From NCBI GenBank assembly GCA_910588755.1, contig CAJUQZ010000018.1, forward strand, positions 1 to 21,589: 21,589 nt of DNA, written 5' to 3'. Positions 15,241 to 21,589 of this stretch are shown here, one piece after another. The notes under the pieces are model-generated. The model made no database searches. It was not told where the DNA came from and was given only the letters and a program-made list of their open reading frames with translations. A program made the translations under genes and the position numbers. The stretch is from an uncultured Lachnospiraceae bacterium (GTDB lineage Bacteria > Bacillota > Clostridia > Lachnospirales > Lachnospiraceae). The stretch's first letter is position 1. The number at the start of each line of letters is the position of its first letter.

Positions 15241-17151
15241 TCAGCCGTTCTGCCGGACTCTCCCCACCACATGGCGCAGCTGCTCCGGCAAATCCAGCGC
15301 TTCTAGCACGTCAAGCACCGGCTCATTGTCTATGTCAAAATGCACCCGCCGCGCAAAGGACGAACGCGGCGCGTCCACACCGGGCCTTGCGTGGTAAAAA
15401 TTCCATACCATTCCGCGCTCATCTGTCAGATAGGCGTTGTGCCCTGTTCCGTACTCTCCCTCCGCACTCCGGGACGTTAACAGCGGATAATTGCACTTTT
15501 CCCAGTTTTCGGGCTTCAGGATATCACTCCCCATCCGGGGCTTTAGCATACCGACGGCGTAAGTGGCGTCAACGGCGGCACCCGAGTATGTCACCATCAG
15601 CTGCCCACCGCGCTCTAGCGCATACGGCCCCTCAACCACAAACGTGTGATTGTTTTCCCAGCCGTATTCCGGCTTTGCGATGCATACCGGATCGCTGACA
15701 AGCTTCCACGGCTCGCGCGCGTCGATCTGTGCCAGATACAGCCACGCGCCCTGGTCAACCGGCAGGAACTGGCGCTGTGACCACATGGCATAAGTCTCAC
15801 CCTGATATGTAAACGTCGTCATATCCAGCGAAATGACCTTCCCTTCCTCGCACAGCGGTGTCCCGTCCTTTCTGACCACCAGCTGCGGAGCTGACCAGTC
15901 CTCCCTGCACATCGGGTCTCCCCCGTCTTTCAGCTTCATCACGCGGGACTCCTCACAGAAAAATTCGCCCGAGGTGGCTGCATGAAACAGGTATAACGTT
16001 CCGTCAATCTCGTGAAATTCCGGCGCCCACAACAGACCGCCAATTCCCGGATGCGTCTCCGCGTCCAGGATCAGCACCTCCTCGGCCTCCATAATTCCCT
16101 CCAGGGTGTCTGCACAGCGGATATACAGCGTCTTATTGCCGTCCGCATCGTTTGTGGCGATATAATAGTATTTTCCGTGCCAGTACATACAGCACGGATC
16201 AGCGCGGTTGACTGCAAAGGGGGAATCGAAATGCTCCTGATGTACCCGACCATGAAACAGCATGTATTTGCCGTCCTCGGACTCCTCTGATGTGTCCAAA
16301 TTCCAGTCAATTCTGCGGCTCACCACCGTGCCGTCACTGTAGACTGCGACAGCCTCCGCCTGAAGCAGGTCTTCCTTGCTGGAAAATACAATGTCCGAAA
16401 GGACTCCATCAAAAGACCTCCCGCTGCAAAACGCTCCATCAGAAAACACCTCATTTGAAAGCGCCCCCTGGCTGGACAGTGTCACCTTCCCGCAGACAGG
16501 TGTCATGAGCTTCCTGATCAGATACGCCCCTTGCTCATCTGGCAGTTCAATTGCGTTTCCCGGACAGATTCCTTCTATTGCCAGCCATTGCTCCATCTTC
16601 GTTGACGCCGTTTCGCAAAACTCATGTTTGCTGATGGCTGGCTTTTCTGTCGTCTTCACTGTTTCTAGCGCAATTTCGTCCGCATCAAAGAGACGCCCCC
16701 GTCCTTCCTGCCAGCTGCCGTCCTCTCCGCTCCAGCAAATCAGATATGTCCCTGTTGCTGCGTCGTAAGCACACCGGATTTCTCCGACATACCCCGTCTG
16801 CTGGACACGCCAGAGACCGACTTCCTCATAATGCACCAAATCATCGCTCCGGAAAACCAGGATACAGCCCTCACTCTCTGTATCCGGCTCCCCATCCGCG
16901 CCTGTCCGAACGGCTGCAATGCCATACGAACCGCCCTCCGTATGGAAAATCCACGGATTTTTTAGGCTCTTGGCACATAGAACACCAGTTTGCATATCCT
17001 GTGTCGCCTTTGCGTACAGAATCCCCTCATTGTGGTGAAACGGTATATACGCGCCTGTCTCTGACTCCCACGCCAGGTGCATACTGTACGCCAGACGGTT
17101 CGCATAGAGGATATCTTCCTTGGGCTGTCTTGTGTAACATAACACTCTCAT
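15241..17151 (-). CDS. Composite GH43 enzyme with N-terminal propeller-like and Ig-like parts
   Basis: This is a 636-residue cytoplasmic protein with no signal peptide. The catalytic GH43 propeller is the C-terminal half (~295-620). Base Asp318 is in NRADPCC, WAPEFH contains Glu378, pKa-modulating Asp443 is in SLDMTTF, and the acid Glu508 is in VEGPY. Residues ~15-165 also read like GH43 propeller blades (YSMHLAW, FRSDDLVHYEEVGLW, TGTYLICWSGEDG) but lack a recognisable catalytic set. Residues ~195-292 end in VYSDGTVVSRRIDWNLDTS, a phrase typical of bacterial Ig-like (Big_4-type) domains. Inside this is a serine-rich quasi-repeat. It probably cleaves arabinose or xylose from branched xylo-oligosaccharides, and specificity is unclear. 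The ribosome site is weak (AGAGGGA). A promoter-like element lies just upstream. Confidence 0.88.
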   Translation of the reverse strand: MRVLCYTRQPKEDILYANRLAYSMHLAWESETGAYIPFHHNEGILYAKATQDMQTGVLCAKSLKNPWIFHTEGGSYGIAAVRTGADGEPDTESEGCILVFRSDDLVHYEEVGLWRVQQTGYVGEIRCAYDAATGTYLICWSGEDGSWQEGRGRLFDADEIALETVKTTEKPAISKHEFCETASTKMEQWLAIEGICPGNAIELPDEQGAYLIRKLMTPVCGKVTLSSQGALSNEVFSDGAFCSGRSFDGVLSDIVFSSKEDLLQAEAVAVYSDGTVVSRRIDWNLDTSEESEDGKYMLFHGRVHQEHFDSPFAVNRADPCCMYWHGKYYYIATNDADGNKTLYIRCADTLEGIMEAEEVLILDAETHPGIGGLLWAPEFHEIDGTLYLFHAATSGEFFCEESRVMKLKDGGDPMCREDWSAPQLVVRKDGTPLCEEGKVISLDMTTFTYQGETYAMWSQRQFLPVDQGAWLYLAQIDAREPWKLVSDPVCIAKPEYGWENNHTFVVEGPYALERGGQLMVTYSGAAVDATYAVGMLKPRMGSDILKPENWEKCNYPLLTSRSAEGEYGTGHNAYLTDERGMVWNFYHARPGVDAPRSSFARRVHFDIDNEPVLDVLEALDLPEQLRHVVGRVRQNG

Positions 17152-17180
17152 ATTTTTATTCCCTCTCGTATTACTTACGC

Positions 17181-17195
17181 TTGTTATTATAACAA
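17181..17195. promoter_or_regulatory. 15-bp palindrome overlapping a promoter -10 (possible operator)
   Basis: TTGTTAT-T-ATAACAA is a perfect palindrome with 7-bp arms around one base. It sits exactly over the extended -10 of the minus-strand promoter-like site, a position where a dimeric regulator would block or tune transcription. No binding protein can be named. Confidence 0.4.
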
Positions 17196-17214
17196 CTTTT
17201 CCATCATCTGTATT
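17186..17214 (-). promoter_or_regulatory. Promoter for the GH43-GH31-GH115-esterase genes
   Basis: On the minus strand an extended -10 (TGTTATAAT, 17194-17186) is preceded at 17-bp spacing by AATACA (17214-17209), which matches three of six -35 positions. It lies 35 bases before the GH43 start and after the GH10 stop, so the downstream debranching genes may be transcribed independently of GH10. Confidence 0.5.
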
Positions 17215-17235
17215 CTGTTTTATAATCCAAGTCCC

Positions 17236-19305
17236 TTATTTTCTTTTTCTTATAAAAACAATTCCTGCCGCCGCACAGATAACCACGGCTGCGACTGCCA
17301 GAACCACTGTCATGCCGCCCGTTTTCCCTGGCTCCTGCGCCTGTGTACCTGAATTGCCATCGGCGTTCTGGGCAGGGTCACCCGCGCTGTCTTCTGTCTG
17401 GCCCTCATTAAGCGCTTCTTCTGTCTGACCCTCATCAGACGCTTCCTTTGTTGTCTGGCCTTCGCCTGGCTGTTCTGCCTCGCTGCCGCCGATCACGATT
17501 GCGATGTCGTCCACATAAAAGTCTGCGGCCCCGTCCGTCTCGATAAAGATAAACGCCGCCCTGACATCTTCTGGTATCGCGCACACTGTCGAGAGTTCTG
17601 TCCACTCCCCGGCAGCGTCTGTCTCCACAAGCACGCTGTCGCTTCCTGTGTCCAGTCCCATGCGGATTGTCTTGTCCTCCGTCTTGACGTGCATCGTGAC
17701 CGTGATGGTCTTCCCTGCATAGCGCGACACGTCAAACTTCACACTCGCATCCTGCTCATTTCGCGATACTTTGAGCGCGAATCCGATCGGCGCGCCTTCC
17801 GTGTGGTTCACCTTCTGCTCAATCTTTAACGACGCCTGATGCCCTGTGCCGCGGCCGAGAATGCCAGCCTCTTTCAGCTCAACGTTCTTCACCTTTCCGC
17901 CTTCCGCATACGGTTCAAAATCAATCAGCACGTCACCCGCCTCTGGAAGCGTATCCGCGACCGTCATATTAAACGCCTCGCCCTTTGCCGCCATCACCAC
18001 CGCGTCAAACGCCGGCTTTTTCTCGAGATTTCCATAGAATAAGAGCGGGTTTGCGTCCACGCGCCACGACGCGTCGTCCGTCAGTCCCCATACTGTCACG
18101 GACGTGAGTTTCGCACCGTTCTGCACCTCCGCAATCAGCCTCGTGAAAAATTCATAATAAAATTCCGCCTGGTAATACCACGCCGTCTCGTCCGTCCTGC
18201 TGCATCCCACGTCAAGCTCCGTGATGTGAACCTGATCCACCGCCGCGCTGTATTTTTGCAGCGCGCGCATGTACTGGTCAATGTCCTGCGTGTCGCTTAA
18301 ATGCCCCTGCATACCGATGCCGTCAATCAGCCCGTCCCCGTAAATCGTACCGTCTCCGTCCGGCAAAATGACATCGCTCTGCACTTTCGAATGGTTCTCA
18401 TTCCACTTGTCCTGTGTCAGAAATTTCACAATCTTATTGCTTCTGTCCTCGAACCATTCATTGTAGTCATTGTAAAAAAGTTTTGGCATAATTTCCGACA
18501 GATCGTCCGTCTCCGCATCAAGCCCATAGTCCGCGGCATACTGCTTCGCATAGATGGTCTCCGCCTCCCGCGCGTACAGAAACGCATAATAGAGATAATC
18601 CGGCCCGATGATCTTGTACCAGTAACTCCTGCGCAGGCCGTCCTCGTTGCTCTCGTCCGCCGCCTCGTTCACCACGTCCCACGCGTAAATCGTCCTGGCA
18701 TACCCATTTTGGTATGTGTACTCCATCACGCTGTATATGTATGTCTTTAACCGCGCAAGCAGCGTCTCCCTGTCCACAAGGCACTCCTCGTCCAGCTCCG
18801 CCTTGTCCGAGCGCGTCAGTTTCCCGTCCTCATACGCCTCAAAATCTTTGGCAAAGATCGCCGGATTGACCTGGCTGTGCCAGAGCAGCGTGTGCCCGCG
18901 CATACCCATGTCATGCGCCACCGCCCAGTCCAGCATCTCCTTCGCCGCATGGTCAAACGACAGCAGCGACTCGCTTTCCGGGTCAAAATTATAGGCCGGC
19001 TTCATCTCATTGCCGCAGGTGATGCTGTTAAAGACTGTGCTGATCAGCTCCTCCTTCGCCGGATTGCCGATTTCCTTATTCTTATCATTCCAGTGGCTGA
19101 TCGCTTCACAGGCTGCCCCAAAGCGGAAGTAATCCTGGTACAGATCGTCCAGATGCTCATATCCGCTGATATCCGCATATTTGTCCTCCTGCGCTGCCTC
19201 CGCCACGCAGCTCCCTCCTCCTTGCACAATCCCTGATCCTGCCACTACAGCCGCCGCCAAAAGAGCCCCAAGCCGCCGTAGTGCCAACCTTTTTTTATGA
19301 ACCAT
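17236..19305 (-). CDS. Secreted, membrane-anchored GH10 endo-beta-1,4-xylanase with CBM
   Basis: This 689-residue surface enzyme cuts the xylan backbone. A signal peptide (MVHKKRLALRR, then a hydrophobic stretch to about residue 30) is followed by the GH10 barrel (~45-440). Acid/base Glu214 is in WDVVNEAADE, nucleophile Glu363 is in HITELDV, and the late active-site Trp414 is in DASWR. A jelly-roll module (~460-606), starting LIDFEPYA and ending FYVDDIAIV, resembles CBM4/9/22-type xylan-binding modules. An acidic repeat linker, a single transmembrane helix (~665-684) and RKRK finish the protein. There is no clear LPXTG. The frame is open to 19344, but ATG 19305 has GGGAGGAGA seven bases before it, and its signal peptide starts properly, so it is preferred. 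It is the only exported enzyme in the window. Confidence 0.93.
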   Translation of the reverse strand: MVHKKRLALRRLGALLAAAVVAGSGIVQGGGSCVAEAAQEDKYADISGYEHLDDLYQDYFRFGAACEAISHWNDKNKEIGNPAKEELISTVFNSITCGNEMKPAYNFDPESESLLSFDHAAKEMLDWAVAHDMGMRGHTLLWHSQVNPAIFAKDFEAYEDGKLTRSDKAELDEECLVDRETLLARLKTYIYSVMEYTYQNGYARTIYAWDVVNEAADESNEDGLRRSYWYKIIGPDYLYYAFLYAREAETIYAKQYAADYGLDAETDDLSEIMPKLFYNDYNEWFEDRSNKIVKFLTQDKWNENHSKVQSDVILPDGDGTIYGDGLIDGIGMQGHLSDTQDIDQYMRALQKYSAAVDQVHITELDVGCSRTDETAWYYQAEFYYEFFTRLIAEVQNGAKLTSVTVWGLTDDASWRVDANPLLFYGNLEKKPAFDAVVMAAKGEAFNMTVADTLPEAGDVLIDFEPYAEGGKVKNVELKEAGILGRGTGHQASLKIEQKVNHTEGAPIGFALKVSRNEQDASVKFDVSRYAGKTITVTMHVKTEDKTIRMGLDTGSDSVLVETDAAGEWTELSTVCAIPEDVRAAFIFIETDGAADFYVDDIAIVIGGSEAEQPGEGQTTKEASDEGQTEEALNEGQTEDSAGDPAQNADGNSGTQAQEPGKTGGMTVVLAVAAVVICAAAGIVFIRKRK
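17392..17445 (-). repeat. 27-bp tandem repeat coding for the GH10 linker
   Basis: Two adjacent 27-base units encode EASDEGQTE and EALNEGQTE. A partial copy (GEGQTTK) lies just before them and GQTED belongs to the second unit. They form an acidic, flexible linker between the carbohydrate-binding module and the membrane anchor. Confidence 0.6.
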
Positions 19306-19312
19306 TTTCAAC

Positions 19313-19321
19313 TCTCCTCCC
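19313..19321 (-). promoter_or_regulatory. Ribosome binding site for the GH10 xylanase
   Basis: GGGAGGAGA lies seven bases before ATG 19305. The upstream ATG at 19344 directly follows a terminator-like U-run and has no such site. Confidence 0.7.
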
Positions 19322-19352
19322 TGTATAAAATAATTCGTGTGCATAAAAACGA

Positions 19353-19390
19353 CACCTGATGCAGTGCTTTGTAATGCCTTACATCAGGTG
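19353..19390 (-). terminator. Hairpin between GH3 and GH10 (terminator or attenuator)
   Basis: Perfect 9-bp arms (CACCTGATG / CATCAGGTG) flank a 20-base loop, 10 bases after the GH3 stop. On the minus strand the stem is followed by TCGTTTTTATG. The long loop makes it weaker than a classic terminator, so partial readthrough into GH10 is plausible. Confidence 0.55.
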
Positions 19391-19399
19391 CCTTTTTAT

Positions 19400-21541
19400 C
19401 TAATCCAACGAAATCTGGAAATGACACACTTCCTTTTTCGTCAGCTCCCGGCTGCGCGCATCTGGCTGTGAGCCGCCCATATAGATGTGATATGTTCCAG
19501 GATACAACACGCGCTTTCCGTATTTATCACAGAGCATAAATGCCTCTTTGGGCAGTACTGCCTCGATCTTCCTAGTCTCGCCCGCCTTTAATGTCACCTT
19601 CACGATCTTTTTGAGCTGTGGGTTTGGCGCATCCTCACGCTCGAGACCGACATAGATCTGAACCGTCTCTGTACCGTCCACTGCCCCGGTATTTCTGACA
19701 TCTGCCCGCAGGACAACACCCTTTTCCCCACGGATATCGTCCGATACAAGCATTGCATTTTCATATACATAATCCGTGTATGACAGCCCAAAGCCAAACG
19801 GATACAACGCTTTTTGTTTCATATAACGATATGTCCTGCCCTTCATTGAATAGTCCTCGAACGCTGGAAGCTCCTCCACAGTACGGTAGAACGTCACAGG
19901 AAGCTTTCCCTCCGGGTTTGCATCGCCAAACAAAATCCGCGCGATCGCCGCGCCGCCCTGTGCGCCCGGATACCAACCCTGCACGATGGCATCAAGGTTC
20001 TCGTCCTCCCATGTCACCGCCATCGCACTGCCTGTCAGCAGCACCAGAATTACTGGCTTCCCGCTCTCCTTTGCAATCTTTAAGATATCCCGCTGCAGCC
20101 CAGGCAGGTCTAAGTTGGGCTTGTCACCGCTGCCGTACTCATTGCCGGTGTCGCCCTCCTCCCCCTCGAGGGAAGCGTCTAGTCCCATCACTGCGATGAC
20201 AACATCGCTCTCCCTGCATACGCCGCGTACCTCGGAAGCGCGGTCATTTGCCTGCGCCAGCCCGCTTGTCCTGTCCTTGTACAGATGGCAGCCCTCGGAA
20301 TAGAGGACGCGCACCTCGTCGCCGACATAGTCCTGAATCCCCTCAAGCACGGTCACATAGCGCGATGCGGTTCCCTCATAGTTGCCGACAAGCGCCCGGC
20401 GGTTATCCGCGTTCGGGCCAATCACGCCGATGGTATGAATCTTATCCTTCTGCAGTGGCAGCGTATGGTTGTCATTTTTGAGCAGGACGACACAGCGCTC
20501 CGCCACCTGTTCATTTAATCTGCGCATCTCGGGCGAATCTACGACAGTATACGGAATCTTGTCATATGGGTTCTCCCCCTTCTCGTCAAACACACCCAGC
20601 TTCATGCGCGAAGTAAAGAGGTTTACTACCGCCTCGTCAAGACGCTTCTCATCAACAAGCCCCTCCTCGACTGCCTGCTTTAAGTGCAAAAAGAGAGAAC
20701 CACAGTTTAAATCGCACCCATTGTTCATGGCAAGCGAAACGGATTCCACCGGCGTCGCCGTCACGCCGTGGAACTCATGAAAGTCCCTGATGGCCCAGCA
20801 GTCCGAGGTCACATGTCCCTCAAACCCCCACTCCTGCCGCAGAATCTCCTTCAGGAGGCGTTCGTTCCCGCAGCATGGCTCCCCGTTGGTGCGGTTGTAC
20901 GCGCCCATCACGGTCTCCACCCCGGCCTCCTGCACGCACGCCTGAAAGGCCGGAAGATATGTCTCGCGCAGATCCTGTTCGTTCACCTGCGCGTCAAAAC
21001 TGTGCCGCACGGCCTCCGGGCCGCTGTGCACCGCAAAATGTTTTGCACACGCCGCTGTCTTTAAATATTTCTCATCGTGTCCCTGCAGTCCCATGATATA
21101 GCGCACGCCGAGCCGGCTTGTGAGATATGGGTCCTCGCCAAACGTCTCATGCCCCCGTCCCCATCTCGGATCGCGGAAGATATTGACATTGGGCGCCCAG
21201 AAGGTGAGTCCTTTGTAAATGTCCTCGTCGTCCCCCTCCTGCTGCATCGCAAACTTTGCACGCGCTTCTGTGGAAACCGCATCGCCTACCTGCTCCATCA
21301 TGTCCTCGTCAAACGCCGCCGCCATGCCGATGGCCTGCGGAAACACTGTCGCTGTGCCCGCGCGCGCCACGCCGTGGAGTGCCTCATTCCACCAATTGTA
21401 CGCCTTGATCCCGAGACGTTCAATCGCCGGCGACTGGTGAACCGTCTGCATCACTTTCTCCTCAAGTGTCATCTGCGCGACCAGCTCCTGTGCGCGCCTG
21501 CGGTACGCCGCAGTCTTTTCCTTATTCCGAAACAATTCCAT
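19400..21541 (-). CDS. GH3 beta-xylosidase / beta-glucosidase family enzyme
   Basis: This 713-residue GH3 enzyme has no signal peptide and should release single sugars from the non-reducing end of imported oligosaccharides. Domain order is the GH3 barrel (~20-320), the alpha/beta sandwich (~345-570) and a fibronectin type III-like domain (~620-700). Family blocks are clear: NWWNEALHGVAR (49-60), RDPRWGRGHETFGEDP (123-138), KHFAVHSGPE (167-176), and nucleophile Asp247 in VTSDCWAIRDF. The acid/base is one of Glu459/Glu461 in SLEGEEGD. The NWWNEALHGVAR and SDCWAI forms are usual in xylan beta-xylosidases rather than beta-glucosidases. ATG 21541 follows TAGGAGG. It is the first gene of the visible minus-strand set, and its promoter lies mostly beyond the window end. 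Confidence 0.92.
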   Translation of the reverse strand: MELFRNKEKTAAYRRRAQELVAQMTLEEKVMQTVHQSPAIERLGIKAYNWWNEALHGVARAGTATVFPQAIGMAAAFDEDMMEQVGDAVSTEARAKFAMQQEGDDEDIYKGLTFWAPNVNIFRDPRWGRGHETFGEDPYLTSRLGVRYIMGLQGHDEKYLKTAACAKHFAVHSGPEAVRHSFDAQVNEQDLRETYLPAFQACVQEAGVETVMGAYNRTNGEPCCGNERLLKEILRQEWGFEGHVTSDCWAIRDFHEFHGVTATPVESVSLAMNNGCDLNCGSLFLHLKQAVEEGLVDEKRLDEAVVNLFTSRMKLGVFDEKGENPYDKIPYTVVDSPEMRRLNEQVAERCVVLLKNDNHTLPLQKDKIHTIGVIGPNADNRRALVGNYEGTASRYVTVLEGIQDYVGDEVRVLYSEGCHLYKDRTSGLAQANDRASEVRGVCRESDVVIAVMGLDASLEGEEGDTGNEYGSGDKPNLDLPGLQRDILKIAKESGKPVILVLLTGSAMAVTWEDENLDAIVQGWYPGAQGGAAIARILFGDANPEGKLPVTFYRTVEELPAFEDYSMKGRTYRYMKQKALYPFGFGLSYTDYVYENAMLVSDDIRGEKGVVLRADVRNTGAVDGTETVQIYVGLEREDAPNPQLKKIVKVTLKAGETRKIEAVLPKEAFMLCDKYGKRVLYPGTYHIYMGGSQPDARSRELTKKEVCHFQISLD

Positions 21542-21568
21542 CCCGTGTGCCTCCTAACTCAAATTAAT

Positions 21569-21583
21569 AAAACAAATTGTTTT
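21569..21583. repeat. A/T-rich 15-bp palindrome upstream of GH3
   Basis: AAAACAA-A-TTGTTTT is a perfect inverted repeat with 7-bp arms, 28 bases before the GH3 start. It may be part of an operator or promoter region cut off by the window end. Its low complexity makes chance a real alternative. Confidence 0.3.
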
Positions 21584-21589
21584 TTTAAG

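Overview
The window looks like an accessory carbohydrate-utilisation region of a Gram-positive gut or rumen Firmicute, most plausibly a Lachnospiraceae member. This is inferred from AGGAGG-type ribosome sites, a mid-range G+C content, a membrane-anchored GH10 xylanase with a cytoplasmic debranching set, and the absence of any SusC/D genes. I cannot name the species from sequence alone.

Layout. Positions 1-1514 (+ strand) carry a small two-gene accessory unit: a 93-aa protein resembling DUF2185 proteins, and a protein with four CxxC motifs whose frame breaks at an A6 run. Positions 1515-1775 are a non-coding leader with a perfect 10-bp inverted repeat. An AraC-family regulator follows (1776-2795, + strand) and meets the xylan genes tail to tail at a bidirectional terminator (2837-2869). 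Everything else is on the minus strand. In transcription order it is: GH3 beta-xylosidase (21541-19400), hairpin, secreted and anchored GH10 xylanase (19305-17236), a promoter-like site with a palindrome, composite GH43 (17151-15241), GH31 (15208-13193), GH115 alpha-glucuronidase (13129-10214), SGNH esterase (10169-8451), terminator, two exporter-type ABC half-transporters (8291-4646), and a second GH43 (4558-2936).

How it works together (inference from families). GH10 is the only enzyme with a signal peptide and membrane anchor, so it should cut xylan at the cell surface into decorated oligosaccharides. The other enzymes lack export signals and should act in the cytoplasm: GH115 removes (methyl)glucuronic acid, the SGNH enzyme removes acetyl groups, the GH43s remove arabinose or xylose, GH31 removes an alpha-linked sugar (likely alpha-xylose), and GH3 finishes xylo-oligosaccharides to xylose. 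No solute-binding-protein sugar importer is in the window. The only transporters are the two fused TMD-NBD proteins, whose role in the locus is the main open question. The AraC protein is the obvious candidate local regulator.

No tRNA, rRNA, CRISPR array, transposase or insertion sequence was recognised.
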